A DNA stretch of 50,293 bases from positions 1-50,293 of the forward strand of contig JAGQUQ010000009.1 of NCBI GenBank assembly GCA_020438425.1. Direction: 5' to 3'. The notes below the pieces were generated by a model. That model was not told where the DNA came from, ran no database searches, and worked only from the letters and a program-made list of their open reading frames with translations. The position numbers were made by a program, and so were the translations under genes. Positions 32,728 to 40,389 of this stretch are shown piece after piece (positions within the stretch are counted from its first letter, which is position 1; the number at the start of each line of letters is the position of its first letter). The stretch is from Solirubrobacterales bacterium (GTDB lineage Bacteria > Actinomycetota > Thermoleophilia > Solirubrobacterales > 70-9).

Positions 32728-33696
32728 ATGCCGGAAACACTCTCCACCGGGATCGAGAAGGTCATCCTCGCCGCCCCGCGCGGTTACTGCGCCGGGGTCG
32801 ACCGGGCCGTCCAGACGGTCGAACGGGCGCTCGACAACCACGGTGCCCCGATCTACGTTCGCAAGGAAATCGTCCACAACAAGCATGTGGTCGAACAGCT
32901 GGCCGCTCGCGGCGCGATCTTCGTCGAGGAAGAAACCGAGGTGCCGGAGGGCGAGATCGTCGTCTTTTCCGCCCACGGAGTCTCGCCCGCGGTTCATGAA
33001 CGCTCGGCCCAGCGGCAGCTCCGGACGATCGACGCGACTTGCCCCCTGGTCACCAAGGTCCATGTCGAGGCCCGCAAGTTCGCGGCCGAGGGCTACACGA
33101 TCATCATGGTCGGTCACGAAGGCCACGAAGAAGTCGAAGGCACGATGGGCGAGGCTCCGGACTCGATCGTTCTGGTCCAGACCGTCGAAGAGGTCGACGA
33201 TCTCCAGATCGACGATCCCGACCATGTCGCCCTGATCACCCAGACCACCCTTTCGGTCGATGAGACGGCCGAGATCATCAGCCGCCTGCGGGAGCGCTTC
33301 CCCGGCATTGTCACCGCCAAGGGCGAGGACATCTGTTACGCCACGACCAACCGGCAGATCGCCGTAAAGCAGCTTGCCCGGCACTGCGACCTGGTCCTGG
33401 TAATCGGTTCGACCAACTCCTCGAACTCGAACCGGCTGGTTGAAGTCGCCCGCGAACACGGGTCGGAGTCATTTTTGATCGACAACCACAGCCAGGTCAG
33501 GGAAGAGTGGCTCGAAGGGGTAAGGACGGTAGGGATCACCTCAGGTGCCAGCGCCCCGGAAGAGCTGGTCGAGGATCTGGTTCAGCTTTTCCGCGACCGC
33601 GGAGTCGAGGACGTCTCCGAGCTTCGCACGGTCGACGAGTCGGTCCGTTTCATGCTTCCCAAGGAGATCCGCAAGGGTCTCCCGATGGTCAGCTGA
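32728..33696 (+). CDS. ispH: 4-hydroxy-3-methylbut-2-enyl diphosphate reductase IspH
   Basis: A 322-residue [4Fe-4S] enzyme catalysing the last step of the MEP pathway, making IPP and DMAPP. Cluster ligands are Cys21 (APRGYCAGVDRA), Cys105 (IDATCPLVTKVH) and Cys203 (EDICYATTNRQ). Other conserved segments are EIVHNKHVV, FSAHGVSP, GHEGHEEVEGT (substrate His) and SSNSNRLVEVA, ending with GITSGASAPEELV. Length is normal. The 3' end overlaps the convergent thioredoxin-fold gene by eight bases. Confidence 0.97.
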   Translation: MPETLSTGIEKVILAAPRGYCAGVDRAVQTVERALDNHGAPIYVRKEIVHNKHVVEQLAARGAIFVEEETEVPEGEIVVFSAHGVSPAVHERSAQRQLRTIDATCPLVTKVHVEARKFAAEGYTIIMVGHEGHEEVEGTMGEAPDSIVLVQTVEEVDDLQIDDPDHVALITQTTLSVDETAEIISRLRERFPGIVTAKGEDICYATTNRQIAVKQLARHCDLVLVIGSTNSSNSNRLVEVAREHGSESFLIDNHSQVREEWLEGVRTVGITSGASAPEELVEDLVQLFRDRGVEDVSELRTVDESVRFMLPKEIRKGLPMVS

Positions 33697-34540
33697 CCGC
33701 AGGGGCGAAGCTGACCGACCAGATTTCCGGCGAGCCCTCGAGCTCGATCCCGACCCGGTGGGCTCCGTGCCGGTCGTGCTCGGCCAGCGGGTAGAGCCCC
33801 GGGCCGTCGATCTCGACCTCCGCATGCGGATCACCGTCGAGCGTGATCTTCAGCCGGCCTGATCCTTCGGCGGTGGCGTAGGCGCCGCCGCCTTCGTACT
33901 CGACGTCGAAGGCCTGGCCATCCTCGATCGTCCAGGGGCGGCCTTCGAAGGGCACCAGTTCCTGGCCGGGCGGCGGCATTTCCGCGCCGGGCTCGTCGGT
34001 CGGGCGGACCGGGGCCATCAGTTCCGGCATTTCCGGCAGGTTCTCGAAGGAGGCCTTGAGCGCTTCCTGAATCGCCTCCTCGGTTCCGGCGTAGTCGCCT
34101 TCACCGAAGTGGAACCAGCGCAGGATCCCCCCGCGGCCCCAGAGAAACAGGCTCGGCCAGCCCTCGCAGCCGTAACCGGTCCAGAGCAGCTGGCGGTCGT
34201 CGATCAGGACCGGAAACTCGACTCCAAGCCGCCGCAAACCGGTTTCCGCGGCCTCCGGGTCGGATCCGAACGGGAATCTCGGAGCCTGGACCCCGAGCAC
34301 TCGCAGGCCGAGCGGTTCATAGCGCTCATGCCACTCGATCAGGTAGGGCAGGGTCCGGACGCTGTTGAGCTGGCTGTAGTCCAGGAAATGGACCAGAACC
34401 GGTCCCTTCGCGGCCAGAACCGGCATCTTTCCGGGGTCCTTCCCGACCCAGGTGGCCTTGCCCGGAAGTTCGGGCGCCGCTATGTCATCTCGAAGCGGGT
34501 GGATGAAGTGATCGTATGGATATGATCCGCCTTCAGTCAC
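33689..34540 (-). CDS. Thioredoxin-fold (DipZ C-terminal-like) protein lacking the CxxC motif
   Basis: About 283 residues. Residues about 45-190 follow a TlpA/DipZ-type thioredoxin fold (VLVHFLDYSQLNSVRTLPYL, where homologues have CxxC before RTLPYL; GVEFPVLIDDRQLLWTGYG; WPSLFLWGRGG). Here no Cys precedes RTLPYL, and the only Cys is in GYGCEGWP, so disulfide exchange is unlikely. Residues about 205-283 resemble the beta-sandwich that follows the thioredoxin domain in DipZ. No signal peptide is visible with GTG at 34540, which is a weakly supported start. It is divergent from the CADD-like gene, only 32 bases apart. Function unknown. Confidence 0.75.
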   Translation of the reverse strand: MTEGGSYPYDHFIHPLRDDIAAPELPGKATWVGKDPGKMPVLAAKGPVLVHFLDYSQLNSVRTLPYLIEWHERYEPLGLRVLGVQAPRFPFGSDPEAAETGLRRLGVEFPVLIDDRQLLWTGYGCEGWPSLFLWGRGGILRWFHFGEGDYAGTEEAIQEALKASFENLPEMPELMAPVRPTDEPGAEMPPPGQELVPFEGRPWTIEDGQAFDVEYEGGGAYATAEGSGRLKITLDGDPHAEVEIDGPGLYPLAEHDRHGAHRVGIELEGSPEIWSVSFAPAVS

Positions 34541-34572
34541 CCCCTCTAAGAGCTGTACGAGGAGAGAATCTC

Positions 34573-35202
34573 GTGAACACGAATCTGTGGGATCGCATCG
34601 AGCAGGCCCGGGCCGAGTACAACGTCCTGGAACACCCCTTCTACCAGCGCTGGTCGATGGGAGAGTTGACCCGTGAGGAACTCGCCCATTACTCCGGCCA
34701 GTACCGCTACGCGACCGAAGCGATCGCCAAGCTGAGTGCCGACATCGCCGCAACCGCCCCGGAAGCCGAGCGTGCCGGACTCGAGGCGCATGCCGCCGAG
34801 GAGCACGACCATGTCGCCATGTGGGACGGCTTCGTGAACTCGGTTGGTGGCACGGTCGGTGCCGAGCCGAACCGGGAAACCCTCGAGTGCGTCGAGACCT
34901 GGACCAAGGCGGACGGTTTCGGCCGCCAGCTCGCCCGCATGTTCGCGATCGAGTCAGGTCAGCCGGCGATCTCGAAGACCAAGACCGAAGGTCTCGACGA
35001 GCACTACGGAATCACCGGCAGCCCCGGCAACCTCTACTTCACGGTTCACGAAGAGATGGATGTCCATCACGCCGCCGAAGGCCGCAAGCTGATCGAGCGT
35101 CACATGAACGACTTCAGCGAGGACGAGCTGGTCGAAGCCGCCGAAGAGGCCTTCAAGGCCAACTGGCTGCTGCTCGACGGAGTTGAGAAGGCGCGCGCCT
35201 GA
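34573..35202 (+). CDS. CADD/TenA/PqqC-fold di-iron protein
   Basis: A 209-residue all-helical protein of the haem-oxygenase-like di-iron (HDO) superfamily, close to Chlamydia CADD. Candidate metal ligands are Glu71, His78, Glu127, His159, Asp163 and His166. The intervals E-x6-H, H-x3-D-x2-H and 32 residues between the middle Glu and first late His match those I recall for CADD. Lys137 sits ten residues after Glu127, where CADD has its essential Lys, and HPFYQRW near residue 24 carries a conserved Tyr. CADD is thought to make p-aminobenzoate from its own Tyr. GTG at 34573 has GAGGAGAG upstream. The stop overlaps a CTG start of the next gene. Confidence 0.83.
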   Translation: MNTNLWDRIEQARAEYNVLEHPFYQRWSMGELTREELAHYSGQYRYATEAIAKLSADIAATAPEAERAGLEAHAAEEHDHVAMWDGFVNSVGGTVGAEPNRETLECVETWTKADGFGRQLARMFAIESGQPAISKTKTEGLDEHYGITGSPGNLYFTVHEEMDVHHAAEGRKLIERHMNDFSEDELVEAAEEAFKANWLLLDGVEKARA

Positions 35203-36593
35203 GCCTTCCTCTCGCACATGCCCTCTCGGCGGGGCAGGATCTGCCGATACCGGCGTGGCTCTTCGCCTGGGGAGCCTCGATTGTCCTCGTAGTTTCGTTT
35301 TTCGCTCTCTCTGCGGGCTGGCGCCGGGCCCGCTACGAGAGTGATTCCTGGCGTCGGGTAGCGCCCGGTTTCGGCCGGGTGCTGACCAGCCTCCCCGTTC
35401 GCATCCTCTGCGGTGCGATCGGGCTCTTTCTGCTCGGGGTTGCGATCTACTCGGGGTTCGAAGGGACCGAAGCTCCCGATCGCAACATCACCCTGACGCT
35501 CCTGTTCGTCACCGCGTGGCTCGGATTTCCCCTGCTCGGTGTCCTGTTCGGAAACGTATTCCCCGCCTTCAACCCCTGGAACGCGATCGCCGCCCCGGTC
35601 GGCTGGGCGTGGCGGAAGATCACGGGCGGCTCTCCGGCTCATCTCGAGTACCCGGCGAATCTGGGGCGATGGCCGGCCGCGGTCGGCCTCTTTCTCTTCG
35701 TCTGGCTGGAACTGGTCTACGGCGAGGGGAGCGGGGTGGCGGTCGGGGTCTCGCCGGAGGTCGTCGCCCAGGCAGCGGTCTTCTACTCGATCTACACCCT
35801 GGTCATGACCGGCCTCTTCGGTCGCGAGGCCTGGTTTCGAAACGGTGAGATCTTCTCGGTCTATTTCGGCATGTTCGGTTCGCTCGGCAAGCTGGAAGTC
35901 AGGGGCCGGGAACTTGGGGTCCGTCGCCTGCTTTCCGGGGCGGTGAACTGGCCGGCCGGAATCGCCGGCTCGGTTGCGCTGATCATCACGTCGATCGGCA
36001 CCACCACCTTCGACGGCGCCTCGGAAGGTGTCTTCAAGGACGGGATCCAGTGGTCGATCGACCGCTTCGGTGATCTCGGCTTCAGCGCCCTGGCTTCAGC
36101 CCGGATCTCGAGCACGATCTTCATGTTGCTCAGCGTCGGCATCGTCGCCCTGGTCTACCTGGCCGGGGTGCGGGGCATGGGCACGATCCCCGGCGCGCCC
36201 GACCGCCGGACCCTCTGGCGGACCTTCGCCCACGCCTTGATCCCGATCGCCTTCGCCTATCTGCTGGCCCACTACTTCAGTCTCTTCTTCTTCCAGGAGC
36301 AGGCCCAATTCACCTACCTGCTCTCGGACCCGCTCGGCACCGGTGATACCGACCTCTTCGGAACCGCCGCCTACGGGATCGATTACAACGCGATCTCGAA
36401 CGAACTCGTCTGGTACGTCCAGGTCGCCGCGCTGATCGCCGGCCATGTCGCGGGCCTCGTCCTCGCCCACGACCGCGCGATCACCATCTGGAAGGACTAC
36501 CGCACCGCGGCCCGCTCCCAGTACTGGATGCTCGCCGTAATGGTCGCCTTCACCTGCTTCGGCCTCTTCCTGCTCTCCGTCTCCAATTCATAG
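35199..36593 (+). CDS. Polytopic membrane protein, probable CTG start
   Basis: A 464-residue integral membrane protein with 10 or more hydrophobic segments. It resembles actinobacterial proteins often labelled fenitrothion hydrolase, a label I regard as unreliable. Starting at the first GTG (35379) would delete a clear first helix (LFAWGASIVLVVSFFALSAGW) and a plausible ectodomain HALSAGQDLPIPAW. Between 35187 and 35379 this frame has no ATG, GTG or TTG, so CTG at 35199, overlapping the stop of the CADD-like gene as CTGA with GAGAAGG upstream, is the likely start. One His/Phe-rich segment (AHYFSLFFFQEQ) recalls metal or haem sites but proves nothing. Operon with the CADD-like gene. Confidence 0.75.
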   Translation: MSLPLAHALSAGQDLPIPAWLFAWGASIVLVVSFFALSAGWRRARYESDSWRRVAPGFGRVLTSLPVRILCGAIGLFLLGVAIYSGFEGTEAPDRNITLTLLFVTAWLGFPLLGVLFGNVFPAFNPWNAIAAPVGWAWRKITGGSPAHLEYPANLGRWPAAVGLFLFVWLELVYGEGSGVAVGVSPEVVAQAAVFYSIYTLVMTGLFGREAWFRNGEIFSVYFGMFGSLGKLEVRGRELGVRRLLSGAVNWPAGIAGSVALIITSIGTTTFDGASEGVFKDGIQWSIDRFGDLGFSALASARISSTIFMLLSVGIVALVYLAGVRGMGTIPGAPDRRTLWRTFAHALIPIAFAYLLAHYFSLFFFQEQAQFTYLLSDPLGTGDTDLFGTAAYGIDYNAISNELVWYVQVAALIAGHVAGLVLAHDRAITIWKDYRTAARSQYWMLAVMVAFTCFGLFLLSVSNS

Positions 36594-36614
36594 GCCCGGG
36601 CAGGCGCCCGGGCC
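36593..36614 (+). terminator. GC-rich hairpin at the end of the membrane-protein gene
   Basis: GGCCCGGGC (36593-36601) pairs perfectly with 36606-36614 around a four-base loop. It starts at the last base of the stop codon. There is no T tract, as usual for GC-rich actinobacterial terminators. Confidence 0.6.
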
Positions 36615-36680
36615 CCATCCGCCGATGGCCGGTGCCCGCGGGTAATTTCCGCAGAAAATACGGATGGAAACGGTGAATAG

Positions 36681-36699
36681 TTAGGGTAGGCTAATTCGA
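36681..36699 (+). promoter_or_regulatory. IdeR/DtxR-like iron box over the cbiX promoter
   Basis: The 19-mer beginning TTAGGGTAGGCTAA matches the IdeR/DtxR consensus (TTAGGTTAGGCTAACCTAA) at 14 of 19 positions, with the left half nearly perfect. TAGGCT inside it (36687-36692) can serve as -10, giving a leader of about 53 bases. Iron-bound repressor here would block the cbiX-type gene. Confidence 0.45.
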
Positions 36700-36751
36700 C
36701 CATTCTCACTGTGAATACTCGAACGAGTACTCCGCGACAGAGAGGTCGAAG

Positions 36752-37702
36752 ATGGAAGTCTCAACCACCGCCGCTTGCCCGGTCCACTCCGGCGGCAGCC
36801 CGGATGCTCCGAGCGATGAAACCCGGGCCTTCTCCGGGCGTCCGCGAGCCGAAGCAGGGGCAAACACCGGAATCCTCCTGGTCAACCACGGCTCCAAATC
36901 CGATGCCTGGAGAAATCTGCTGCTTGACGTCCACCGGGAAGTAGGCGACGAACTCCTGGCGATTCCCGAAGTCGGGGCGGTCAGAACAGCGTTCATGGAA
37001 TACACGGAGCCATCGATCGCCTCCCAGTTGAGGGCATTCGACGAGGCCGGGTTCGAGAGGGTGATCGTGATCCCCCTGCTCCTCACGGTCAGCGATCACA
37101 GCTTCGATGACATTCCCGCGATCTGCGGACGATCGGATGACGCTGCCAAAATCGCCGAACTGAAGGCCGAGAAGATCGAGATCTACCCGGCCCGGGCCGA
37201 ACTGGACTTTGCGCCACTGATCGATTTCTCCGGTCTCGTTCAGAGAAACGTGGCCCGACGCTTCCGCGCGATCACCGGTCGCCGCGCCGAAGACGGCAGC
37301 GACCAGCGCTACGGACTGGTCCTCGTCGGGTACGGCAGCGCCGAGTTCGACGACGAGTGGAACCGGTTCTTCAGGGAGATCCGCAACTCGGTTGAGATCG
37401 AACTGGGGATCGCCTACACGGCTCACGCCTGGTGCGGACACCTGGTCAACTACAGCCGCGAGCCGACCATGGACGCGGTCGAGTCACTACTCCAGAAGGT
37501 GGACCGGGTAGTGGTTATCCCGGTTTTCGTCGCCTATGACCCGATGTTCCAGGAGAAGATCATCGGTCGTGCGGTCGAGCGGTGCCGGGCATCGGAACGG
37601 GTGCTTTACCGCCGGGATTCAATCCTTCCGGACCCCGAGGTCGGCCGCTGGGTGGTCGATATCGCCACCCGCATGGTCTGCAGCCGGACACTTTCGAGGT
37701 GA
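36752..37702 (+). CDS. CbiX/SirB-type sirohydrochlorin chelatase, two-domain
   Basis: A 316-residue class II chelatase-like protein that would insert Fe or Co into sirohydrochlorin (sirohaem or cobalamin routes). The N-terminal half has the signature GILLVNHGSKSDAW (His46) and RVIVIPLLLTVSDHSFDDIP. The second half repeats the fold, YGLVLVGYGSAEFDDEW, with Tyr in place of the first His, then VVVIPVFVAYDPMFQEKIIG. Residues 1-38 form a hydrophilic extension with CPVHSGG. ATG has GAGAGG upstream. An iron-box-like site in the promoter favours ferrochelatase over cobaltochelatase, by inference. No other sirohaem gene is in the window. Confidence 0.82.
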   Translation: MEVSTTAACPVHSGGSPDAPSDETRAFSGRPRAEAGANTGILLVNHGSKSDAWRNLLLDVHREVGDELLAIPEVGAVRTAFMEYTEPSIASQLRAFDEAGFERVIVIPLLLTVSDHSFDDIPAICGRSDDAAKIAELKAEKIEIYPARAELDFAPLIDFSGLVQRNVARRFRAITGRRAEDGSDQRYGLVLVGYGSAEFDDEWNRFFREIRNSVEIELGIAYTAHAWCGHLVNYSREPTMDAVESLLQKVDRVVVIPVFVAYDPMFQEKIIGRAVERCRASERVLYRRDSILPDPEVGRWVVDIATRMVCSRTLSR

Positions 37703-37743
37703 TTGTCCCTTGGGGCTGTGCCGTGGTGACCGGTATTGGACCC

Positions 37744-37762
37744 CAAGCCCGGTCAGGGCTTG
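37744..37762. terminator. Hairpin between convergent genes
   Basis: CAAGCCC (37744-37750) pairs with GGGCTTG (37756-37762) around a five-base loop, in the 62-base gap between the 3' ends of the cbiX-type and M19-like genes. Confidence 0.4.
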
Positions 37763-37764
37763 AC

Positions 37765-39729
37765 TTAAGGGATTTCGGTGCGGTCCGAGCGGTAGGCGCG
37801 GCCCCACATCTTGATGAAGGCCTGGGCTGAGTTCTCCAGGGGTTCGGTGTCGACCCCCAGCTTCTGCATGTCGAAGATGACCGCCGGCTCGGTCCCGATG
37901 TCCGACATGCCGCGGGTCAGGTAGCGAGACCAGCTCGGCGGTGCCCCGGCGCCGTTTGGCTGGACCTGGGCCTCCATCTGATCGATTCTCTGCTGGCCTG
38001 AGGTTCCGGGACAGGCCTGATTGCCGAAGCGGGGCCCGGTGGTCGGCACGAAGCCGTTGAAGTCGCTGCCGAAAGCGGGTGCCACGCCCCCGTCCTCGAT
38101 GAAGCGGTACATCTGGATCAGTGACTTGACCGATCCGGCGCAGTTGTTCGCGACCCCGCTGTCTTCGTATCGAAGCATCGCGTCGGGCCCCGTTCGCATG
38201 CCGATCATGCCGCCGCTTCGCCGGATGAAGTCGAAGATGGCCGGGGGTGTGTTGAGCTCGGGTACGACGGATCGCATGTAATCGGTGAGCAGCTCGTTCG
38301 GCCGCGAATGGCTCGAGTAGATCGGGTAGAAGCGATTTGCGCTGGTGATGTTGAAAATGCCGAGCACCGCGTTCCAGGAAGCGTGGTCGACGTCGATCAG
38401 CATCTTCTTGCGCATCATCTCCCTGATCAGTTCTTCTCCCATCGCCGTCAGGCCGATCTCATTGCGGTCGTCACCCATCGACGCGAACTCGATGTCCCTG
38501 GAGAACCAGGCTTTGAGCTGATTGGGGAAGAGCAGCGTTTCCGTGTGGTGGTATGCGGCGCCGGCGAAGAGGCTGTTCGATTCGTGGGCGATCGAAACCA
38601 CTCTCACACCCATGCTGTAGAGCTCGGTGAGCTGCTTCTTCCAGTCGCCGTCCGAGCGGGGGAACAGATCGCTCACTTCGACTCCGAGCACGACCGGCAG
38701 CCGGCCCGCGAGGGCCGCGGTCCGGGCTTCCCAGGGATTGGTGACGATGTCGTACCAGCCGTACTTGTCGTCGAACTGCTTCATCTTGAGGATCTGGAAC
38801 TTGGCCGACTCCATGTCCTGGCAGGACTGGCGCTTGTCGATCTCCTTGGCGTAGGCGAGCACCGAGCAGAGCCACTCGCTGTTGACCGCGGGCGCGACCA
38901 TCAGGCCCAGTCCGTTGTCGTGTGCGCCTTTGAGCGCGTTCAGGTTCATCTGCTGGTGGCTTGCGTCATCCCAGCTGGGAATCGTCTTTCCCTGGTGAGG
39001 TTGGCGCAGGGTGGTGGCCGGAATGCCGACGATGTTCACTTTCAGCCGCTTGGCGTGATCAGCGGAATCGACCGAGCTCTGTTCCATTCCGCCGATGTAC
39101 CAGCCGCTGGCGAAAGCGAAGCCGCCCGCGTGGTGGGCGTGAAGGTCGGCAAAGCCCTCGACCGGCCGATAGACCGCGCTCAGCTGCTCCTGGGAGGGAA
39201 GCCAGACATCGTTCTCACCGGCACGATTGACTTCGAGCGAGTACTCGAACTCGTCGGTCACGCTCTTGCTGTTGAACCTCACCGAAAGCCTTCGGTTCTT
39301 CAGGCCCTCGATCGTCTTGTTGAAGGTGGTTCCGATGTTGCCGCGACCACCCTGAATCGTGAAGCTCAGGTGGACCTTCTGCTTGAAGTCGGGCCCGCCA
39401 CCGGTTGAGCAGACCGTGACCTCGGTCTTCGCGCGACCGTCCTTCTTCTTGATCGCCAGCGTCACTTTGCCGAGATCCATCGGCGTGTGACCGATGAAGT
39501 TGCGGGTGCCTCCGAAGAGCAGGTTCCCCGACTGGTTCACGACCAGCCGACGGGGCCCGATCTTGCCTTCCCCGTTGTTGTTCAACGCGTTGTAGACCGT
39601 GTCCGTGAAGGCAGTCGAGATCTTGGTGTTGCCGCATCGGTGCTTCAGGTTCTGCGAATCGGCATCCGCGTTCGAAGTGAGGACCAGGAACGCCGCCATG
39701 ATCAGCCCGAGAGCTCCCCCTCTTCTCAT
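37765..39729 (-). CDS. Secreted M19-like (membrane dipeptidase-type) metallohydrolase
   Basis: A 654-residue exported protein. Signal peptide residues about 1-23 (GLIMAAFLVLTSNADA). Residues about 25-180 form a separate beta-rich domain of unknown type. Residues about 190-640 follow the amidohydrolase barrel of peptidase M19. Candidate metal ligands are His197 and His199 (DLHAHH), Glu351 (GVEVSDLF), His449 (IDVDHAS), His474 (SSHSRPNE) and Asp556 (FGSDFNGF). Classic M19 has HxD at the first position; here it is HxH, so the substrate may differ from dipeptides. ATG has TAGGCT six bases upstream. Confidence 0.8.
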   Translation of the reverse strand: MRRGGALGLIMAAFLVLTSNADADSQNLKHRCGNTKISTAFTDTVYNALNNNGEGKIGPRRLVVNQSGNLLFGGTRNFIGHTPMDLGKVTLAIKKKDGRAKTEVTVCSTGGGPDFKQKVHLSFTIQGGRGNIGTTFNKTIEGLKNRRLSVRFNSKSVTDEFEYSLEVNRAGENDVWLPSQEQLSAVYRPVEGFADLHAHHAGGFAFASGWYIGGMEQSSVDSADHAKRLKVNIVGIPATTLRQPHQGKTIPSWDDASHQQMNLNALKGAHDNGLGLMVAPAVNSEWLCSVLAYAKEIDKRQSCQDMESAKFQILKMKQFDDKYGWYDIVTNPWEARTAALAGRLPVVLGVEVSDLFPRSDGDWKKQLTELYSMGVRVVSIAHESNSLFAGAAYHHTETLLFPNQLKAWFSRDIEFASMGDDRNEIGLTAMGEELIREMMRKKMLIDVDHASWNAVLGIFNITSANRFYPIYSSHSRPNELLTDYMRSVVPELNTPPAIFDFIRRSGGMIGMRTGPDAMLRYEDSGVANNCAGSVKSLIQMYRFIEDGGVAPAFGSDFNGFVPTTGPRFGNQACPGTSGQQRIDQMEAQVQPNGAGAPPSWSRYLTRGMSDIGTEPAVIFDMQKLGVDTEPLENSAQAFIKMWGRAYRSDRTEIP

Positions 39730-39735
39730 GGTCTG

Positions 39736-39741
39736 AGCCTA
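39736..39741 (-). promoter_or_regulatory. Leaderless -10 element of M19-like gene
   Basis: TAGGCT is exactly six bases before the ATG at 39729. The sequence around it (AGGTTAGGCT) also equals the left half of an IdeR box, but the right half is not conserved. Confidence 0.45.
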
Positions 39742-39771
39742 ACCTGACGCCGGTTGGCGGTGCAGAAATTT

Positions 39772-40377
39772 TCAGGCGAGGATGCCGAGCAGGACCCGGG
39801 CCGCGGCGCTGGCTGTCTTTTCCGGATTCGGCTTCGAGTAGAGCTGGGTCTGCTGATTGACCCCGGATGCCAGTGATTCGATCGCGGTGACCGTGTCCGC
39901 CGGGGCGAGTGGGGGAGAGAGTTCTCCGTTTTCGATTCCGGCTTCGAGATCGCTTTCGAGGATGGTCGTCCAGCGCCCCCAGGACTCGGCGATCGCTTCG
40001 CGGACCGGTCCGGGGCGGCCGTCGAACTCGGTCGAGATCGAGGTCATCAGGCAGCCGCCGCGAAACGGGCTGCCAGCCGAGTAGGAGTACCAGGTGTCGA
40101 GGCAGCCGAGCAGGCGTTCCCGGCCCGGCTTCAGGTCCGCATTCGGACCCCAGACTTTCTCGGTGAAGTCCTTCGCCCCGAACTCGACCACCTCCAGCTG
40201 GAGTTCCTGCTTGCTCCTGAAGTGCCCGGCCACACCGGCCTTGCTCATCCCCAGGGCCGTCGCCAGCGAGCCGATCGAGATTCCCTCGAGACCGATCTCG
40301 GAGGCGCCCTCGGCCGCTTCACGCACGATCGCATCGTGCGTGGTCGCGGCTTCGGCTTTCGATCGTCGCGGGCTCAC
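39772..40377 (-). CDS. TetR/AcrR-family transcriptional regulator
   Basis: A 201-residue regulator. N-terminal helix-turn-helix: IVREAAEGASEIGLEGISI then IGSLATALGMSKAGVAGHFRSKQELQLEVVEF. The C-terminal ligand domain contains LDTWYSYSAGSPFRGGCLMTS, the pattern of the TetR_C subgroup found in regulators of small hydrolase or oxidoreductase genes. GTG at 40377 is chosen because TATAGT lies exactly six bases upstream. It sits eight bases after the stop of the MBL-fold gene, whose promoter contains a palindrome fit for a TetR dimer, so it is the likely local repressor. Confidence 0.9.
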   Translation of the reverse strand: MSPRRSKAEAATTHDAIVREAAEGASEIGLEGISIGSLATALGMSKAGVAGHFRSKQELQLEVVEFGAKDFTEKVWGPNADLKPGRERLLGCLDTWYSYSAGSPFRGGCLMTSISTEFDGRPGPVREAIAESWGRWTTILESDLEAGIENGELSPPLAPADTVTAIESLASGVNQQTQLYSKPNPEKTASAAARVLLGILA

Positions 40378-40383
40378 GGGGTG

Positions 40384-40389
40384 ACTATA
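40384..40389 (-). promoter_or_regulatory. Leaderless -10 element of tetR-type gene
   Basis: TATAGT is exactly six bases before the GTG at 40377 and lies at the very end of the upstream MBL-fold gene. Confidence 0.5.

Noticed and set aside
36653..36677. Imperfect dyad TTTCCG...CGGATGGAAA upstream of cbiX-type gene
   Set aside because: Arms are short and interrupted by an unpaired base; weaker than the iron-box match just downstream.
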